Program-made: the position numbers and the translations under genes
Assembly (NCBI RefSeq): GCF_029207735.1
Contig: NZ_CP104395.1
Location: 310,001-374,000 of the forward strand
Direction: 5' to 3'
Source: Candidatus Nanohalococcus occultus
GTDB taxonomy: Archaea; Nanohalarchaeota; Nanosalinia; Nanosalinales; Nanosalinaceae
DNA length: 64,000 nucleotides
Notes under the pieces: generated by a model
Told to the model about the DNA's origin: nothing
What the model saw: the letters and a program-made list of their open reading frames with translations, nothing else
The model's database searches: none
Shown here: in pieces, positions 44,326 to 52,963 of the stretch
Layout of the letters: each line of letters begins with the position of its first letter
Numbering within the stretch: position 1 is the stretch's first letter

Positions 44326-45495
44326 ATGGAAACCGGTAAAATCAGAGACGACTTCCCGATATTTCAGGAGCGAACAGAACTCAGCTATCTGGATAATGCG
44401 GCAACCACTCAGAAACCAGCGCAGGTAATTGAAGCCGTAGAAAAGTTCTACAGCCAGAATAACTCGAATGTCGGCAGAGGACTCTACGATCTAGCAGCGG
44501 ACTCGACGAAAGCATACAGCCAGGCCAGAAAAAACATAGCGGAGTTCATAGGAGCAGACGCGGATGAAACAGTGTTTGTCCGCGGATGTACCGAGGCAGT
44601 GAACTTGCTGGCTTCCTCGCTTGATATCGAAGGACGTATGGCTCTTCCAGAATTAGCACATCACTCCGAGCAACTGCCTTGGAGGGAAAACTTTGAGGAA
44701 ATAGATTTCATACCTGTAAAAGACGGTAAAATCGATATAGATGCCGCAGAAGAACTGATAACTCAAAAAACGGCTGTTGTATCTGTTCCGCATGTATCAA
44801 ATGTATATGGTACGGTTCAGCCGGTCGAGCAGTTAGTCGAACTCGCACACGAAAACGATGCCTTGGTTGTTCTTGATGCCGCTCAGTCCGTCCCGTCCAT
44901 GCCGGTCGATTTCCACGAGCTGGACGTGGATTTCGCGATGTTTTCCGGCCACAAAATGCTTGGGCCGACAGGAATCGGAGTACTGTACGGTAAAAGGAAT
45001 TTGCTTGAAGAAATGACGCCTTACCAGGTCGGAGGGGGCATGGTAGACTCTGTGACCAAGCAAGAAGTTGAGTACAAACCTGCTCCTGAAAAATTTGAGG
45101 CAGGGACTCCTAACATCGCAGGAGCTGTTGGTTTATCCGCGGCCGTCGATTACTTACGGCAGTTCGAACCCGAAGAAATTCTAGAACACGAACGAGAGCT
45201 AAACAGGCATCTAGTCAAGCAGTTGAGAACTATTGAAGGCATAAAAGTTCTTTCACCTGTAGAAGCAACGATCACATCGTTTACAGCGGAGTTCGCACAT
45301 CCGCATGATATAGCAGAAGTTTTGAACCAGAACAATGTAGCTGTCCGGGCTGGGAATCACTGCGCACAACCTTTAATGGAAAAACATGGTATAAACGGAA
45401 CGGTCAGAGCATCTCCTTATATTTACAATACTGAAAAAGATGTTCGCAGACTCGTCCGCGCGGTAAAGGAAGCCAAGAGGGTTTTCGATGTATAG
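44326..45495 (+). CDS. sufS: SufS cysteine desulfurase
   Basis: 389 residues. PLP-binding Lys in FSGHKMLGPTG, and the catalytic Cys in RAGNHCAQPLM. LDNAATTQKP near residue 22 is the family start. It takes sulfur from cysteine and passes it to SufU. Overlaps sufU by 8 bases, and sufC follows 54 bases on; these three form one operon. Confidence 0.95.
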   Translation: METGKIRDDFPIFQERTELSYLDNAATTQKPAQVIEAVEKFYSQNNSNVGRGLYDLAADSTKAYSQARKNIAEFIGADADETVFVRGCTEAVNLLASSLDIEGRMALPELAHHSEQLPWRENFEEIDFIPVKDGKIDIDAAEELITQKTAVVSVPHVSNVYGTVQPVEQLVELAHENDALVVLDAAQSVPSMPVDFHELDVDFAMFSGHKMLGPTGIGVLYGKRNLLEEMTPYQVGGGMVDSVTKQEVEYKPAPEKFEAGTPNIAGAVGLSAAVDYLRQFEPEEILEHERELNRHLVKQLRTIEGIKVLSPVEATITSFTAEFAHPHDIAEVLNQNNVAVRAGNHCAQPLMEKHGINGTVRASPYIYNTEKDVRRLVRAVKEAKRVFDV

Positions 45496-45835
45496 AGAAG
45501 AGATACTTGATCTCTATAGAAAACCTGTTAATGTCGGGGTTATAGAAGATGTTAAACCGGCGAGTGGAGAAAACGCCAGTTGTGGGGACTCAACGGAGAT
45601 CTATGTAAAGACGGTCGACGGCGAGATAAAGGATGTAAAACATCAGTCTGATGCCTGTGCTATTGCTACGGCCTCTATCTGTATTTTATCGAGTAAAATT
45701 CAGGGGATGAGTGTTGAAGAACTCAGAGATCTTGACAAAGAATGGATGCTTGATCAGTTAGGCGTTGAGATTTCTCCAATGAGATTGAAATGCGCCTTGT
45801 TAGGGCTAAATACAGTTCAGGATGCCATAGAGTAA
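45488..45835 (+). CDS. sufU: SufU sulfur-transfer protein
   Basis: 115 residues, IscU/SufU fold. Conserved C32-G-D34 (SCGDSTEIYV), C57 (SDACAIATAS) and C102 (KCALLGL) bind zinc and accept sulfur from SufS. Somewhat shorter than bacterial SufU. Begins before the sufS stop. Confidence 0.93.
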   Translation: MYREEILDLYRKPVNVGVIEDVKPASGENASCGDSTEIYVKTVDGEIKDVKHQSDACAIATASICILSSKIQGMSVEELRDLDKEWMLDQLGVEISPMRLKCALLGLNTVQDAIE

Positions 45836-45889
45836 GGGTTTCGCTGCTCGCTGGGATAAGTTAAGAAACTTCTGATCAATGATTTTTCT

Positions 45890-46633
45890 ATGAGTCTAGA
45901 AGTCAAGAATTTGGAAGCATCCGTAGAAGATGAGAAGATACTAAGAGGAGTCTCTCTAGAGGTCAATCCTGGAGAGATCCACGCAATAATGGGGCCGAAC
46001 GGTTCCGGTAAGTCCACTCTCTGTAAGTCCTTGATGGGCAACCCGGTCTATACGGTCGATGACGGCCAGATCCTTATCGACGGAGAGGACGTAACCGATG
46101 AGGAAACAGACGAGCGCGCACGGAAAGGCCTTTTCCTAGCCTTCCAGTATCCAAGTGAGATCTCCGGTATCAAGGTAGCAGAGTTCCTGAAGGAAGCGCT
46201 CGATGCCCGCCGTGAGGAAAAAGGCGAGGAGCCGATGCCTCAGACAGAGTTCAACGAACTGCTGAGAGAGAAACTTGACCTGCTGGATATGGATGAAGAG
46301 TACGCCCGCAGATACCTGAATGAAGGATTTTCCGGCGGAGAAAAGAAGAGAAACGAGATCCTACAGATGGCGGTACTCGATCCAAAGTATGCGGTGCTGG
46401 ATGAGATTGATTCCGGGCTAGACATCGATGCGTTACAGGTCGTAGCCAAGGGAATCAACAAACTAGCCAACCAGGATCAAGGCGTTTTGATGATCACACA
46501 TTACCAGAGAATTCTTGATCACGTCAAGCCAGATCACGTCCACGTCATGATGGACGGAGAGATAGTGGAAAGCGGTGGATCGGAGCTAGCCGAGAAGCTG
46601 GAAGATGAAGGGTATGAATGGCTCACGGAATAA
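45890..46633 (+). CDS. sufC: SufC ATPase
   Basis: 247 residues. ABC-type ATPase with Walker A MGPNGSGKS, signature EGFSGGEKKRNEI and Walker B YAVLDEIDSGLD. SufC drives conformational change of the SufBD scaffold. The gene is the last of the sufS-sufU-sufC set and its end overlaps the convergent hypothetical gene by 11 bases. Confidence 0.95.
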   Translation: MSLEVKNLEASVEDEKILRGVSLEVNPGEIHAIMGPNGSGKSTLCKSLMGNPVYTVDDGQILIDGEDVTDEETDERARKGLFLAFQYPSEISGIKVAEFLKEALDARREEKGEEPMPQTEFNELLREKLDLLDMDEEYARRYLNEGFSGGEKKRNEILQMAVLDPKYAVLDEIDSGLDIDALQVVAKGINKLANQDQGVLMITHYQRILDHVKPDHVHVMMDGEIVESGGSELAEKLEDEGYEWLTE

Positions 46634-47195
46634 CGTGTTCAAAAGGGTAGTCCTTGTCTGAGGGAGGCTGGAAGCGGTAGACGTCCGCAGCTATCCTTGC
46701 TTCCTCTCCGTCCGAGACTGCTTTTTCAATCCCGTTTTCTACCTTCGAGAAATCCGTCCTCGGATTCTTCACTCCGGAGGGATGCGCAACTACAAGAAAC
46801 ATGTCTTCGATGTTGTCGTAGACATCTGTCTCCATAGTTCTGAACTCTGCGGCAAAGTCATAGAGCTGATTTCTTCCGAACTCCAGATCTGACTCCGAGT
46901 TCCCGTAGGACTTTCCCTGTACAAGATAGTGGCTATTATTTTCTTCATCGGTCAGCAGCCAGTCTTCGACCGTCACCGGTTTTTCCCCAATAGCTGTCTC
47001 TTCCCTCATGGAGTCGATATTTAATTCGGGGAACTCCGGAGGAAAGTAGCTTTCCTGTTCTTCAATGCCGTAGACAAAAGCCGGTCCGATCGAACCATGT
47101 AGGTTTCCCCGGTAAGTATCCTCATTTATCTCCAGAACAATTTTGAGCGGTTCCTCGAAGTCTTCCCGAAATCCCATGTATGTGGTATAGAACAA
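46623..47195 (-). CDS. Hypothetical protein
   Basis: 190 residues, not recognised. Mixed alpha/beta with many Glu and Asp, no cysteine, no signal peptide or membrane segment. Motif-like GSIGPAFVYGIEEQESYFPPEF and FLVVAHPSGVKNPRTDF may belong to a nuclease or binding fold, but this is not secure. Stands alone, convergent with sufC and 26 bases downstream of fibrillarin on the same strand. Confidence 0.55.
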   Translation of the reverse strand: MFYTTYMGFREDFEEPLKIVLEINEDTYRGNLHGSIGPAFVYGIEEQESYFPPEFPELNIDSMREETAIGEKPVTVEDWLLTDEENNSHYLVQGKSYGNSESDLEFGRNQLYDFAAEFRTMETDVYDNIEDMFLVVAHPSGVKNPRTDFSKVENGIEKAVSDGEEARIAADVYRFQPPSDKDYPFEHVIP

Positions 47196-47220
47196 GGATT
47201 CAAAACTGTTTCTGACCTGT

Positions 47221-47871
47221 CTATTTCTTCGCCAGCTTCAAAAACATGTGATCGGTCTCGTAAGGCTCTAAAGTCGTTCTATCGACTATCTCCATTTCCT
47301 TTTCGAGCTTCTCGATTACCTCCTCGTATATTTCCTCGGGTTCACGTGAGCTTGAGATTGATTTGGCTTTAACCGCCAGCAAACCAACTCCATCTTCTTT
47401 CAGGAACTTTCGGCAGTTTTTCAAAAATATCTCCGGCTGATCGCTTTGGGATATATCCTGGAAGACAATATCTGCCTTATCGAGGTATTGTTCGTACTCT
47501 CCCGGTTTTCTAGCGTCTCCGAGGATTGGAGCGATGTTCTCACGTTTTTCAGCCAGCTCCAGGAGTTTCCGGGCGACGGTATCAGAATACTCTATGCCTA
47601 CCAGAAAGCCTCCGGTGAGTATGTCTGAAAAATGCGATACCGTTGTGCCTGAGGCCGCTCCCAGATAAAGAACAGTTGAATCAGGTTTTAACTCGATGTC
47701 GATGTCTTTCGCGATTGCACCGCCCGCCTTCGAACGGTGCGGATTCCACTCACGGTACTCGAGGCCATCTACTTCCAGCAGCTCCTCTCCATAAACTTTC
47801 TGTCCTTCAACAGCGTTTTTCGTGAAAATCTTCGAGCCTTTCCTGAAAACTCCGGGTTGAATCTCTTTCAT
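47221..47871 (-). CDS. flpA: Fibrillarin-like rRNA/tRNA 2'-O-methyltransferase
   Basis: 216 residues. SAM motif LYLGAASGTTVSHFSDI, VGIEYSDT and DIVFQDISQ are fibrillarin motifs, and the RSKAGGAIAKD segment is diagnostic. With Nop5 and L7Ae it forms the C/D box RNP that 2'-O-methylates rRNA and tRNA under guide RNA. It is the last gene of the 49522-47221 minus-strand cluster, after an inserted Nudix gene. Confidence 0.95.
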   Translation of the reverse strand: MKEIQPGVFRKGSKIFTKNAVEGQKVYGEELLEVDGLEYREWNPHRSKAGGAIAKDIDIELKPDSTVLYLGAASGTTVSHFSDILTGGFLVGIEYSDTVARKLLELAEKRENIAPILGDARKPGEYEQYLDKADIVFQDISQSDQPEIFLKNCRKFLKEDGVGLLAVKAKSISSSREPEEIYEEVIEKLEKEMEIVDRTTLEPYETDHMFLKLAKK

Positions 47872-47901
47872 AATACTCTTTGAGCGCTACAACTGATTTA
47901 A

Positions 47902-48366
47902 CTACCGGTCTCTTGCTAGTCTAAGTGCTTTCCGGGCGGCAACTCTAGCGTTTTCCGGAGTCTCAATCTCTTCGATCTCCTCGATTGTGAACCATTCGAG
48001 GCCATCGTGTTCGTGTCCATGGCTCGCATCCTGTTTTTCGATAGGCTCTCCGAGAAACTGGAAATCACAGTGAAGATGATCATCGGAGATAGGATGAATG
48101 TTTACGTTAAACGGTCTGGGAAGATCTTGGGATACAGAATCGTAGCTGGTCTCCGGGACAAAATCTTTACTTATTCTTACTTTCCATCCAGTTTCCTCTA
48201 ATGTTTCACGTAAAGCAGCCTCATCAGGGGTCTCATCCGCTTCTATATGTCCGCCGGGAGGCAGCCATTTTCCAAGCTTCGAGTGTTTCAGAAAAAGAAC
48301 CTTCCCGTCCTCTACTATAAAACAGCTTGCGGTAAAGTCCCTGTCCGCCTCCTCAGGAACTCTCAT
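47902..48366 (-). CDS. Nudix hydrolase
   Basis: 154 residues. Nudix box GGHIEADETPDEAALRETLEETGW. The rest (DLPRPFNVNIHPISDDHLHCDFQFLG) resembles the Nudix family that includes ADP-ribose or sugar-nucleotide hydrolases. Located between nop5 and flpA and overlapping nop5 (48363-48366), an unusual place in an otherwise paired operon. Confidence 0.85.
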   Translation of the reverse strand: MRVPEEADRDFTASCFIVEDGKVLFLKHSKLGKWLPPGGHIEADETPDEAALRETLEETGWKVRISKDFVPETSYDSVSQDLPRPFNVNIHPISDDHLHCDFQFLGEPIEKQDASHGHEHDGLEWFTIEEIEEIETPENARVAARKALRLARDR

Positions 48367-49109
48367 TCTTTCAAGCTCTGGTACTTTTCCTGTGCCTCGT
48401 CCCGCAAGCTCTTTCCTTTATCCTTATCGCCGTAGACATCGAGCCGGGCGGCGATAGCGGCTTTGTTCCCGATGAACCTGGCCATCTTGCCTCTCTTATC
48501 TTCCGGCAGATCGGAGACGAAAGGATGTTCGAATATCACTCCGTGTTTCGGAGGCGTTCCTTCTCCACGAAGGTAACGGAACAGTGCTTTCTCCGCGCCA
48601 AGCATCTGAATGGTTGAAGCCGGCTCTTTGGCTAAGCCTTCAAGCGATCCTTCAATAGCTATTACTTTAGCGGCCAGTATAGGATCGAGCAGCTTCGATA
48701 GGTTCGGCATAACCTCTAAGGCAGAGTCTTTTACATACTCTCTGATCTCCTCTCTGATCTCGTGACTTGATTCTATGCGTTCAAAGGCAGTTTCAAGCAT
48801 CTCTCTGTCCTTCCCTTCCAGAGGTGAGCCAGTGGATTTTTCTGCCATCTCTTGGAAAGGATCCAGCTCGTCTCTGTGAATCCCTCTTTTCAGCAGCTTC
48901 ACGAACTCATCGTCGTCCTGAATCTCCTCTTCCAGTTCTGGGAAGTGGATCGCATACCAGTCTCTGAACCGTTCAACCTCGTTGCTGTAACCTCTCTCAA
49001 CTTCTTCCAAGTATTTGACAGCTTTCACGATGAACTGATCGCGGTCAGCCTGCTTTAGGTTCTCACGGGTTTCCTCTAGGGCTTTTTTCCTTAAATCTTC
49101 TTTATCCAT
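48363..49109 (-). CDS. nop5: Nop5/Nop56-family C/D box RNP core protein
   Basis: 248 residues. Coiled-coil start RFRDWYAIHFPEL, then the Nop domain signature SLEGLAKEPASTIQMLGAEKALFRYL and PPKHGVIFEHPFV. Bridges fibrillarin and L7Ae. The N-terminal fibrillarin-binding domain seems much reduced: only about 45 residues precede the coiled coil, versus longer in most ~400-residue archaeal Nop5. Starts by TAATG overlap with the upstream gene. Confidence 0.92.
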   Translation of the reverse strand: MDKEDLRKKALEETRENLKQADRDQFIVKAVKYLEEVERGYSNEVERFRDWYAIHFPELEEEIQDDDEFVKLLKRGIHRDELDPFQEMAEKSTGSPLEGKDREMLETAFERIESSHEIREEIREYVKDSALEVMPNLSKLLDPILAAKVIAIEGSLEGLAKEPASTIQMLGAEKALFRYLRGEGTPPKHGVIFEHPFVSDLPEDKRGKMARFIGNKAAIAARLDVYGDKDKGKSLRDEAQEKYQSLKE

Positions 49110-49522
49110 TATTCTGTACCCTGGATGCCCATCATTATCTTTTTAGCTTCTATCTCGGGCTTGGAACGATCCATTTCCTCAGCTAGATCCTCGATCTCCT
49201 TGTCAACGTTCTGTAGAAGGAACCGTTCTTCCCATCGGGCGAATCCTGTCCATTCATCGATCTCCTCCATTTTCTCATGAAGCTCGGAGTCTTTGTCCAT
49301 GAAGTTCTCGAGTTCCTTGTTTGTCATCGACTTTCTGTTCTTCGCAAGATGCTCTACCTCGCGTGGATCCCAGGCGAAAGGTATCTTCGATTCCGATTCT
49401 TTTTCAGCCCTGCTCTCAAGTTTCTCCTTCTTTTCAGGTGCTTTCCCTACATCACTTGTCTGTTCGTTGAGGATCTCCTTTGCCTTATCGGCCAGATAGT
49501 CCTTGAACTCTTCATCTTCCAT
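49109..49522 (-). CDS. Hypothetical protein upstream of nop5
   Basis: 137 residues. Highly charged N-terminal half, then two helical segments each starting with a Trp (WDPREVEHLAKNRKSMTNKELENF and WEERFLLQNVDKEIEDLAEEM) that resemble SANT/Myb-like or HTH units. Overlaps nop5 by one base (TAATG), first gene of the operon. Role unknown. Confidence 0.6.
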   Translation of the reverse strand: MEDEEFKDYLADKAKEILNEQTSDVGKAPEKKEKLESRAEKESESKIPFAWDPREVEHLAKNRKSMTNKELENFMDKDSELHEKMEEIDEWTGFARWEERFLLQNVDKEIEDLAEEMDRSKPEIEAKKIMMGIQGTE

Positions 49523-49707
49523 AATAACTATTTGATCGGCGAAGTTTCAAAACCTTGTCTGAGCGCCTCCCATTTCTTTAAGAAGCTAACCACGATTACT
49601 ATCTATAGGAAGCCGTGCTTGCCGCGGCTTATTGCGCGATCCTCGAAACTCAGTCGAGTTTCTGTGAACGCAGAAAAAGGAGGTTTTCGAGTGTAGCGTA
49701 ACACGAT
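49523..49707. other. Gene-free interval with two hairpins before tRNA-Gly
   Basis: No open frame of merit on either strand. AAGCCG/CGGCTT (49610-49630 region) and GAAACTC/GAGTTTC (49645-49662, a perfect 7-bp stem with a 4-base loop) can form hairpins. It may hold a small RNA or a processed tRNA leader; nothing recognisable. Confidence 0.4.
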
Positions 49708-49779
49708 GCGGCGATAGTCCAGTGGCTAAGACATGTGCTTGCCATGCACATAACCCGGGTTCAAATCCCGGTCGCCGCA
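49708..49779 (+). tRNA. tRNA-Gly (anticodon GCC)
   Basis: The acceptor GCGGCGA (49708-49714) pairs with TCGCCGC (49772-49778), then discriminator A. Anticodon stem TGTGC/GCACA holds loop TTGCCAT, giving GCC. T arm CCGGG-TTCAAAT-CCCGG. 72 bases, no intron, CCA not encoded. Confidence 0.96.
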
Positions 49780-49808
49780 AACTGCTGTCAGTTTGATCAA
49801 CATAAGCC

Positions 49809-50252
49809 ATGGCGAGCATGGCTTTCAGAGGTTTTGTAAGATTGCTAAAAGAAAAAATTGATTCAATTACCGAGGAACAGGCTAGAAACGCCAACCTGGT
49901 TTTCTCCACGACGGCCGGCTTGATCTATTTCTGGCTCGCGTTCAACATGAACTTGCTTGGACCGATGGCGTTTCTCGCACCGATTCTGGTAGCAGCCGCA
50001 TTTGACTGGAGTACGGTTTACTTCGTACATTCAGGAGTTCTATCCGGCACTTTAACCAAGATTATGAGCGAGGAAAACGCCGATAGTTTCATGAAGATGC
50101 ATCTGTGGCCTGGAATGGTTGGCTACCTACTACTCGTCGGATTCAGTGTCTCGCTTTTCTTCACGAGAATCGAACCGCTTTACTACGGACACCTAGCGGG
50201 CTGGACGGTAATGTATCTGTCAGGACTTTACCCTTACTCGAAGCTGAGATAA
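49809..50252 (+). CDS. Membrane protein, hypothetical
   Basis: 147 residues, about four membrane helices (LVFSTTAGLIYFWLAFN, MAFLAPILVAAAFDW, GYLLLVGFSVSLFF, LAGWTVMYLSGLYPY). Not recognised. The first ATG at 49809 follows the tRNA-Gly by 29 bases; ATG at 49818 is equally possible. Confidence 0.65.
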   Translation: MASMAFRGFVRLLKEKIDSITEEQARNANLVFSTTAGLIYFWLAFNMNLLGPMAFLAPILVAAAFDWSTVYFVHSGVLSGTLTKIMSEENADSFMKMHLWPGMVGYLLLVGFSVSLFFTRIEPLYYGHLAGWTVMYLSGLYPYSKLR

Positions 50253-50297
50253 CTCCGGCCGGTTAGCTCAAAAAAGATTCCGTCCAAACTCGTTTCT

Positions 50298-50915
50298 ATG
50301 GATAAGGAAAAATTCGTAGTTGATACATCAGCTTTCATGACAGAGGACGCTCGGGAAAACAACGAGTCGATGGCAGAGGCTGTAGAGAGAATACTGGATA
50401 CGTTGAAACGCGCCGAGCAAGAAAAGGGATTCAAGTTTTACATGCCGGATTCGACCTTCGAGGAGCTTGAGAAAATAATGGAAGGCAGTGTCAGCGACGA
50501 AGTTCTCAGTAAATTAAATACCTGGGTCAGGTGCCGTAGCCCGTCTCGCCACGAGGTAAAGGTCCCTGGCGATATGATGTACAAGTTCGTCGAGGAAATG
50601 CGGAAAAGAGTCGATAAAGGCTTGAGAGATTCGGAGAAAGCACTTCACAAGCTCGATGAGATGGAAGAAGAGCCTGAACACGAGTACTACGATCAGGTCG
50701 ATGTAGCAGTCTCCGATCTACGTGATGATTACAAACAGACCATGAGAAAGGGCATAGTTGATTCAAAGGAGGATCTGGATCTACTTTTACTTGCCAAAGA
50801 ACTTGATGGGACTCTGGTCTCCGAAGACCGCGGGGTTTTGAACTGGGCCGATGAGTTCGGAATAACTCACTTGGAGGGCAACAAGCTCGCAGACGTACTG
50901 GAAGAAAGGCTTTAA
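50298..50915 (+). CDS. HARP-type PIN-domain protein (protein-only RNase P homologue)
   Basis: 205 residues. PIN fold acidic residues: FVVDTSAFM (first Asp, residue 9), the acidic patch around SKEDLDLLLLAKELDG and VSEDRGVLNWADEFG. A helical insert (about residues 80-150) sits between the PIN halves, as in the family once called RNA ligase partner protein and later HARP (homologues of Aquifex RNase P). Such proteins cut tRNA leader sequence in Aquifex and in archaea act beside the RNA-based enzyme. Lies close to tRNA-Gly. Confidence 0.82.
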   Translation: MDKEKFVVDTSAFMTEDARENNESMAEAVERILDTLKRAEQEKGFKFYMPDSTFEELEKIMEGSVSDEVLSKLNTWVRCRSPSRHEVKVPGDMMYKFVEEMRKRVDKGLRDSEKALHKLDEMEEEPEHEYYDQVDVAVSDLRDDYKQTMRKGIVDSKEDLDLLLLAKELDGTLVSEDRGVLNWADEFGITHLEGNKLADVLEERL

Positions 50916-50977
50916 CTGTTCGAAAGCATTCGAACAGCTCATAAGTGTTTAAAACAAGGCGGTGTGAATAATCCTGT

Positions 50978-52081
50978 ATGAGAGTTCTCGAGAAAACTGC
51001 TTTAATCGTTCTATCAGCTGTTTTACTTTCTTCTATGGCGCTGGCGTATTCCAACACTGACGATCTCAAGGTCTATAAGGGGGAGAAAGCCGATCTAGGC
51101 AACTACAGTTTCAGTTATATTGATGTGCCGGATCGAAGACTTGAGATTTCCGAGGAAAGACAGGATTCTCGTTTCATACTTGAACAGGCTACTTTCGACG
51201 AGCTTTACGGTCAGGGAGAGCGGATGTTCGATTTCCCGACTGAAAACTTATGGGTCAGGTTTAATGGGCTTGGATGGTCTGATAGAGGAAGCTACATGAA
51301 CTTAACTGTTAGCTCCGATGAAGATATTTTCTCTGATGCGAAGTTGACTGCGGATGTGCCTCGAAGAGTTATTGCCGCCCGAGGCGATGAGATATCGGTT
51401 CCGTTAACCCTTGAAAACAGTGGAACTCAGAACAAAACATACAATTTGTCCGTAAATGATCTTGAGGGTATTCTCGTAACTTACAATTATCAGGGGTTTA
51501 ACGTTTCAAGTATTGAGGTTCCGGCAGGTGAAAAATTCGATATTACAGCCACTATAGAGGTACTTGAGTCGGCTAAAGCACAGAGAACTGGTATTGTCTT
51601 CAGAGGAGAATCTTCCCGTAATGTCACTGAGGAGATCAATTTAGAGGTTAGAGGCGCGGAGAAAACCAGGCAGCTGGACTTCGAGATAAGTGAAAACTAT
51701 ATTACGACCTGGCCGGGCAAACAGGCCAGTTTAAACGTTGAGTTCAGGAACCGCGGTCAGGCGCCGATCACCAACCTGGAGACGGATATACAGGCACCTG
51801 AAAACTGGGAGGTCGAATCCAGAGGTCTTGAGAGACCTAAAGATGTACTAGCACAGTACGATCGGTATAGCGACTATTATACTGTAAAGGTTCCGGGCAA
51901 CGTTGAGGCAGGTGACTACTACATAACGGTTGATCCAAGCTCCGATAACCTGGATATCGAAGCTAAGGAGATCCGCGTACATGTCAGGACGAAAAGCGGT
52001 CTTAGTTACATCGGTGTGGGGCTGATCTTTGTAAGCCTGCTTGGGATGGGAGGGACGTACTGGAAACTCGGGAGGAGGTAA
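50978..52081 (+). CDS. Membrane-anchored extracellular protein of an ABC operon
   Basis: 367 residues with an N-terminal signal (ALIVLSAVLLSSMALA), an extracellular part of repeated Ig-like/NEW3-type domains (KTYNLSVND, SIEVPAGEKFDITATIEV, ENWEVESRGLERPKD) and a single C-terminal membrane anchor (YIGVGLIFVSLLGMGGTYW). It is followed 3 bases later by an ABC ATPase, so it is probably the extracellular part of that exporter. Confidence 0.75.
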   Translation: MRVLEKTALIVLSAVLLSSMALAYSNTDDLKVYKGEKADLGNYSFSYIDVPDRRLEISEERQDSRFILEQATFDELYGQGERMFDFPTENLWVRFNGLGWSDRGSYMNLTVSSDEDIFSDAKLTADVPRRVIAARGDEISVPLTLENSGTQNKTYNLSVNDLEGILVTYNYQGFNVSSIEVPAGEKFDITATIEVLESAKAQRTGIVFRGESSRNVTEEINLEVRGAEKTRQLDFEISENYITTWPGKQASLNVEFRNRGQAPITNLETDIQAPENWEVESRGLERPKDVLAQYDRYSDYYTVKVPGNVEAGDYYITVDPSSDNLDIEAKEIRVHVRTKSGLSYIGVGLIFVSLLGMGGTYWKLGRR

Positions 52082-52084
52082 AAA

Positions 52085-52963
52085 ATGGCTTCTTTGAAGA
52101 TTGAAGGTCTGGAAAAAAGCTATGGCAGTTTCAAGGTTCTGAAAGGTATTAATCTCGAGGTAAAGGAAGGGGAGGTCTACGGTCTTCTCGGTCCGAACGG
52201 AGCCGGTAAAACCACGTTGTTCCGGACTATTATCGGACTCTTGAATCAGGACTCTGGAGAGGTCACGTTGGAAGGCATAGAGGACTCGAAAGACCTCAGG
52301 CAGGAACTAGGATATTTGCCATCTGATATTAACTTCTATGAATCGATGGATGCTAGAGAAAACCTCAGATTTTTCTCTACACTTGTAAAGCAAGATCCGG
52401 ATATCGAAGAACTGATTGAACTTGTAGGACTGAAGGATGCAGCAGACAAAAAAGTAGGAGGATACTCTACAGGCATGAAAAAACGGTTAGGGATCGCACA
52501 GTCCTTGATAAAGGATCCAAGCGTGATTATTTACGATGAGCCGACAACAGGACTTGATCCAGAGGGAAAAAAGAGTTTTAGAGAGCTTATACAGCGAATT
52601 AACCAGCAGAAAAACAAGACAATTATTCTCTCGTCCCACGTTACAAAAGAGATCGGCCCGCTATGCGACCGGTTCGGCGTGCTGAACGATGGCGTTATAA
52701 AGGCCGCAGGCACTCGTAAAGAGCTTGGTGAACACGCAGAAGACGGATTAGTGGTTGAAGTTAAAACAACGGATATTGAAGCTCTTGAAAACGTCTTACA
52801 GGACTTCGACTATGAGATCGAGAAAGGTTATGCGAAGGTCTCCTTGAAGGATCGTCCGCGCAGACAGCTTTTAGAGAGAATCCTGGACGAAGATCTTGAG
52901 ATCGAGCGGTTTGAGATCAGCGGTCAAACACTCGAAGACGCGTACATGAGGCTGACCTCCTGA
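52085..52963 (+). CDS. ABC transporter ATPase
   Basis: 292 residues. Walker A LGPNGAGKTT, signature STGMKKRLGIAQ (variant of LSGGQ), Walker B VIIYDEPTTGLDP. C-terminal regulatory strand region (GLVVEVKTTDIEALENVL) as in ABC-2 exporters. Partner of the membrane permease that starts at its last base. Confidence 0.93.
   Translation: MASLKIEGLEKSYGSFKVLKGINLEVKEGEVYGLLGPNGAGKTTLFRTIIGLLNQDSGEVTLEGIEDSKDLRQELGYLPSDINFYESMDARENLRFFSTLVKQDPDIEELIELVGLKDAADKKVGGYSTGMKKRLGIAQSLIKDPSVIIYDEPTTGLDPEGKKSFRELIQRINQQKNKTIILSSHVTKEIGPLCDRFGVLNDGVIKAAGTRKELGEHAEDGLVVEVKTTDIEALENVLQDFDYEIEKGYAKVSLKDRPRRQLLERILDEDLEIERFEISGQTLEDAYMRLTS

Noticed and set aside
49586-49909. Minus-strand open frame across tRNA-Gly
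   Set aside because: It covers a clear tRNA gene and two hairpins, has no family motif, and overlaps a forward membrane-protein gene.
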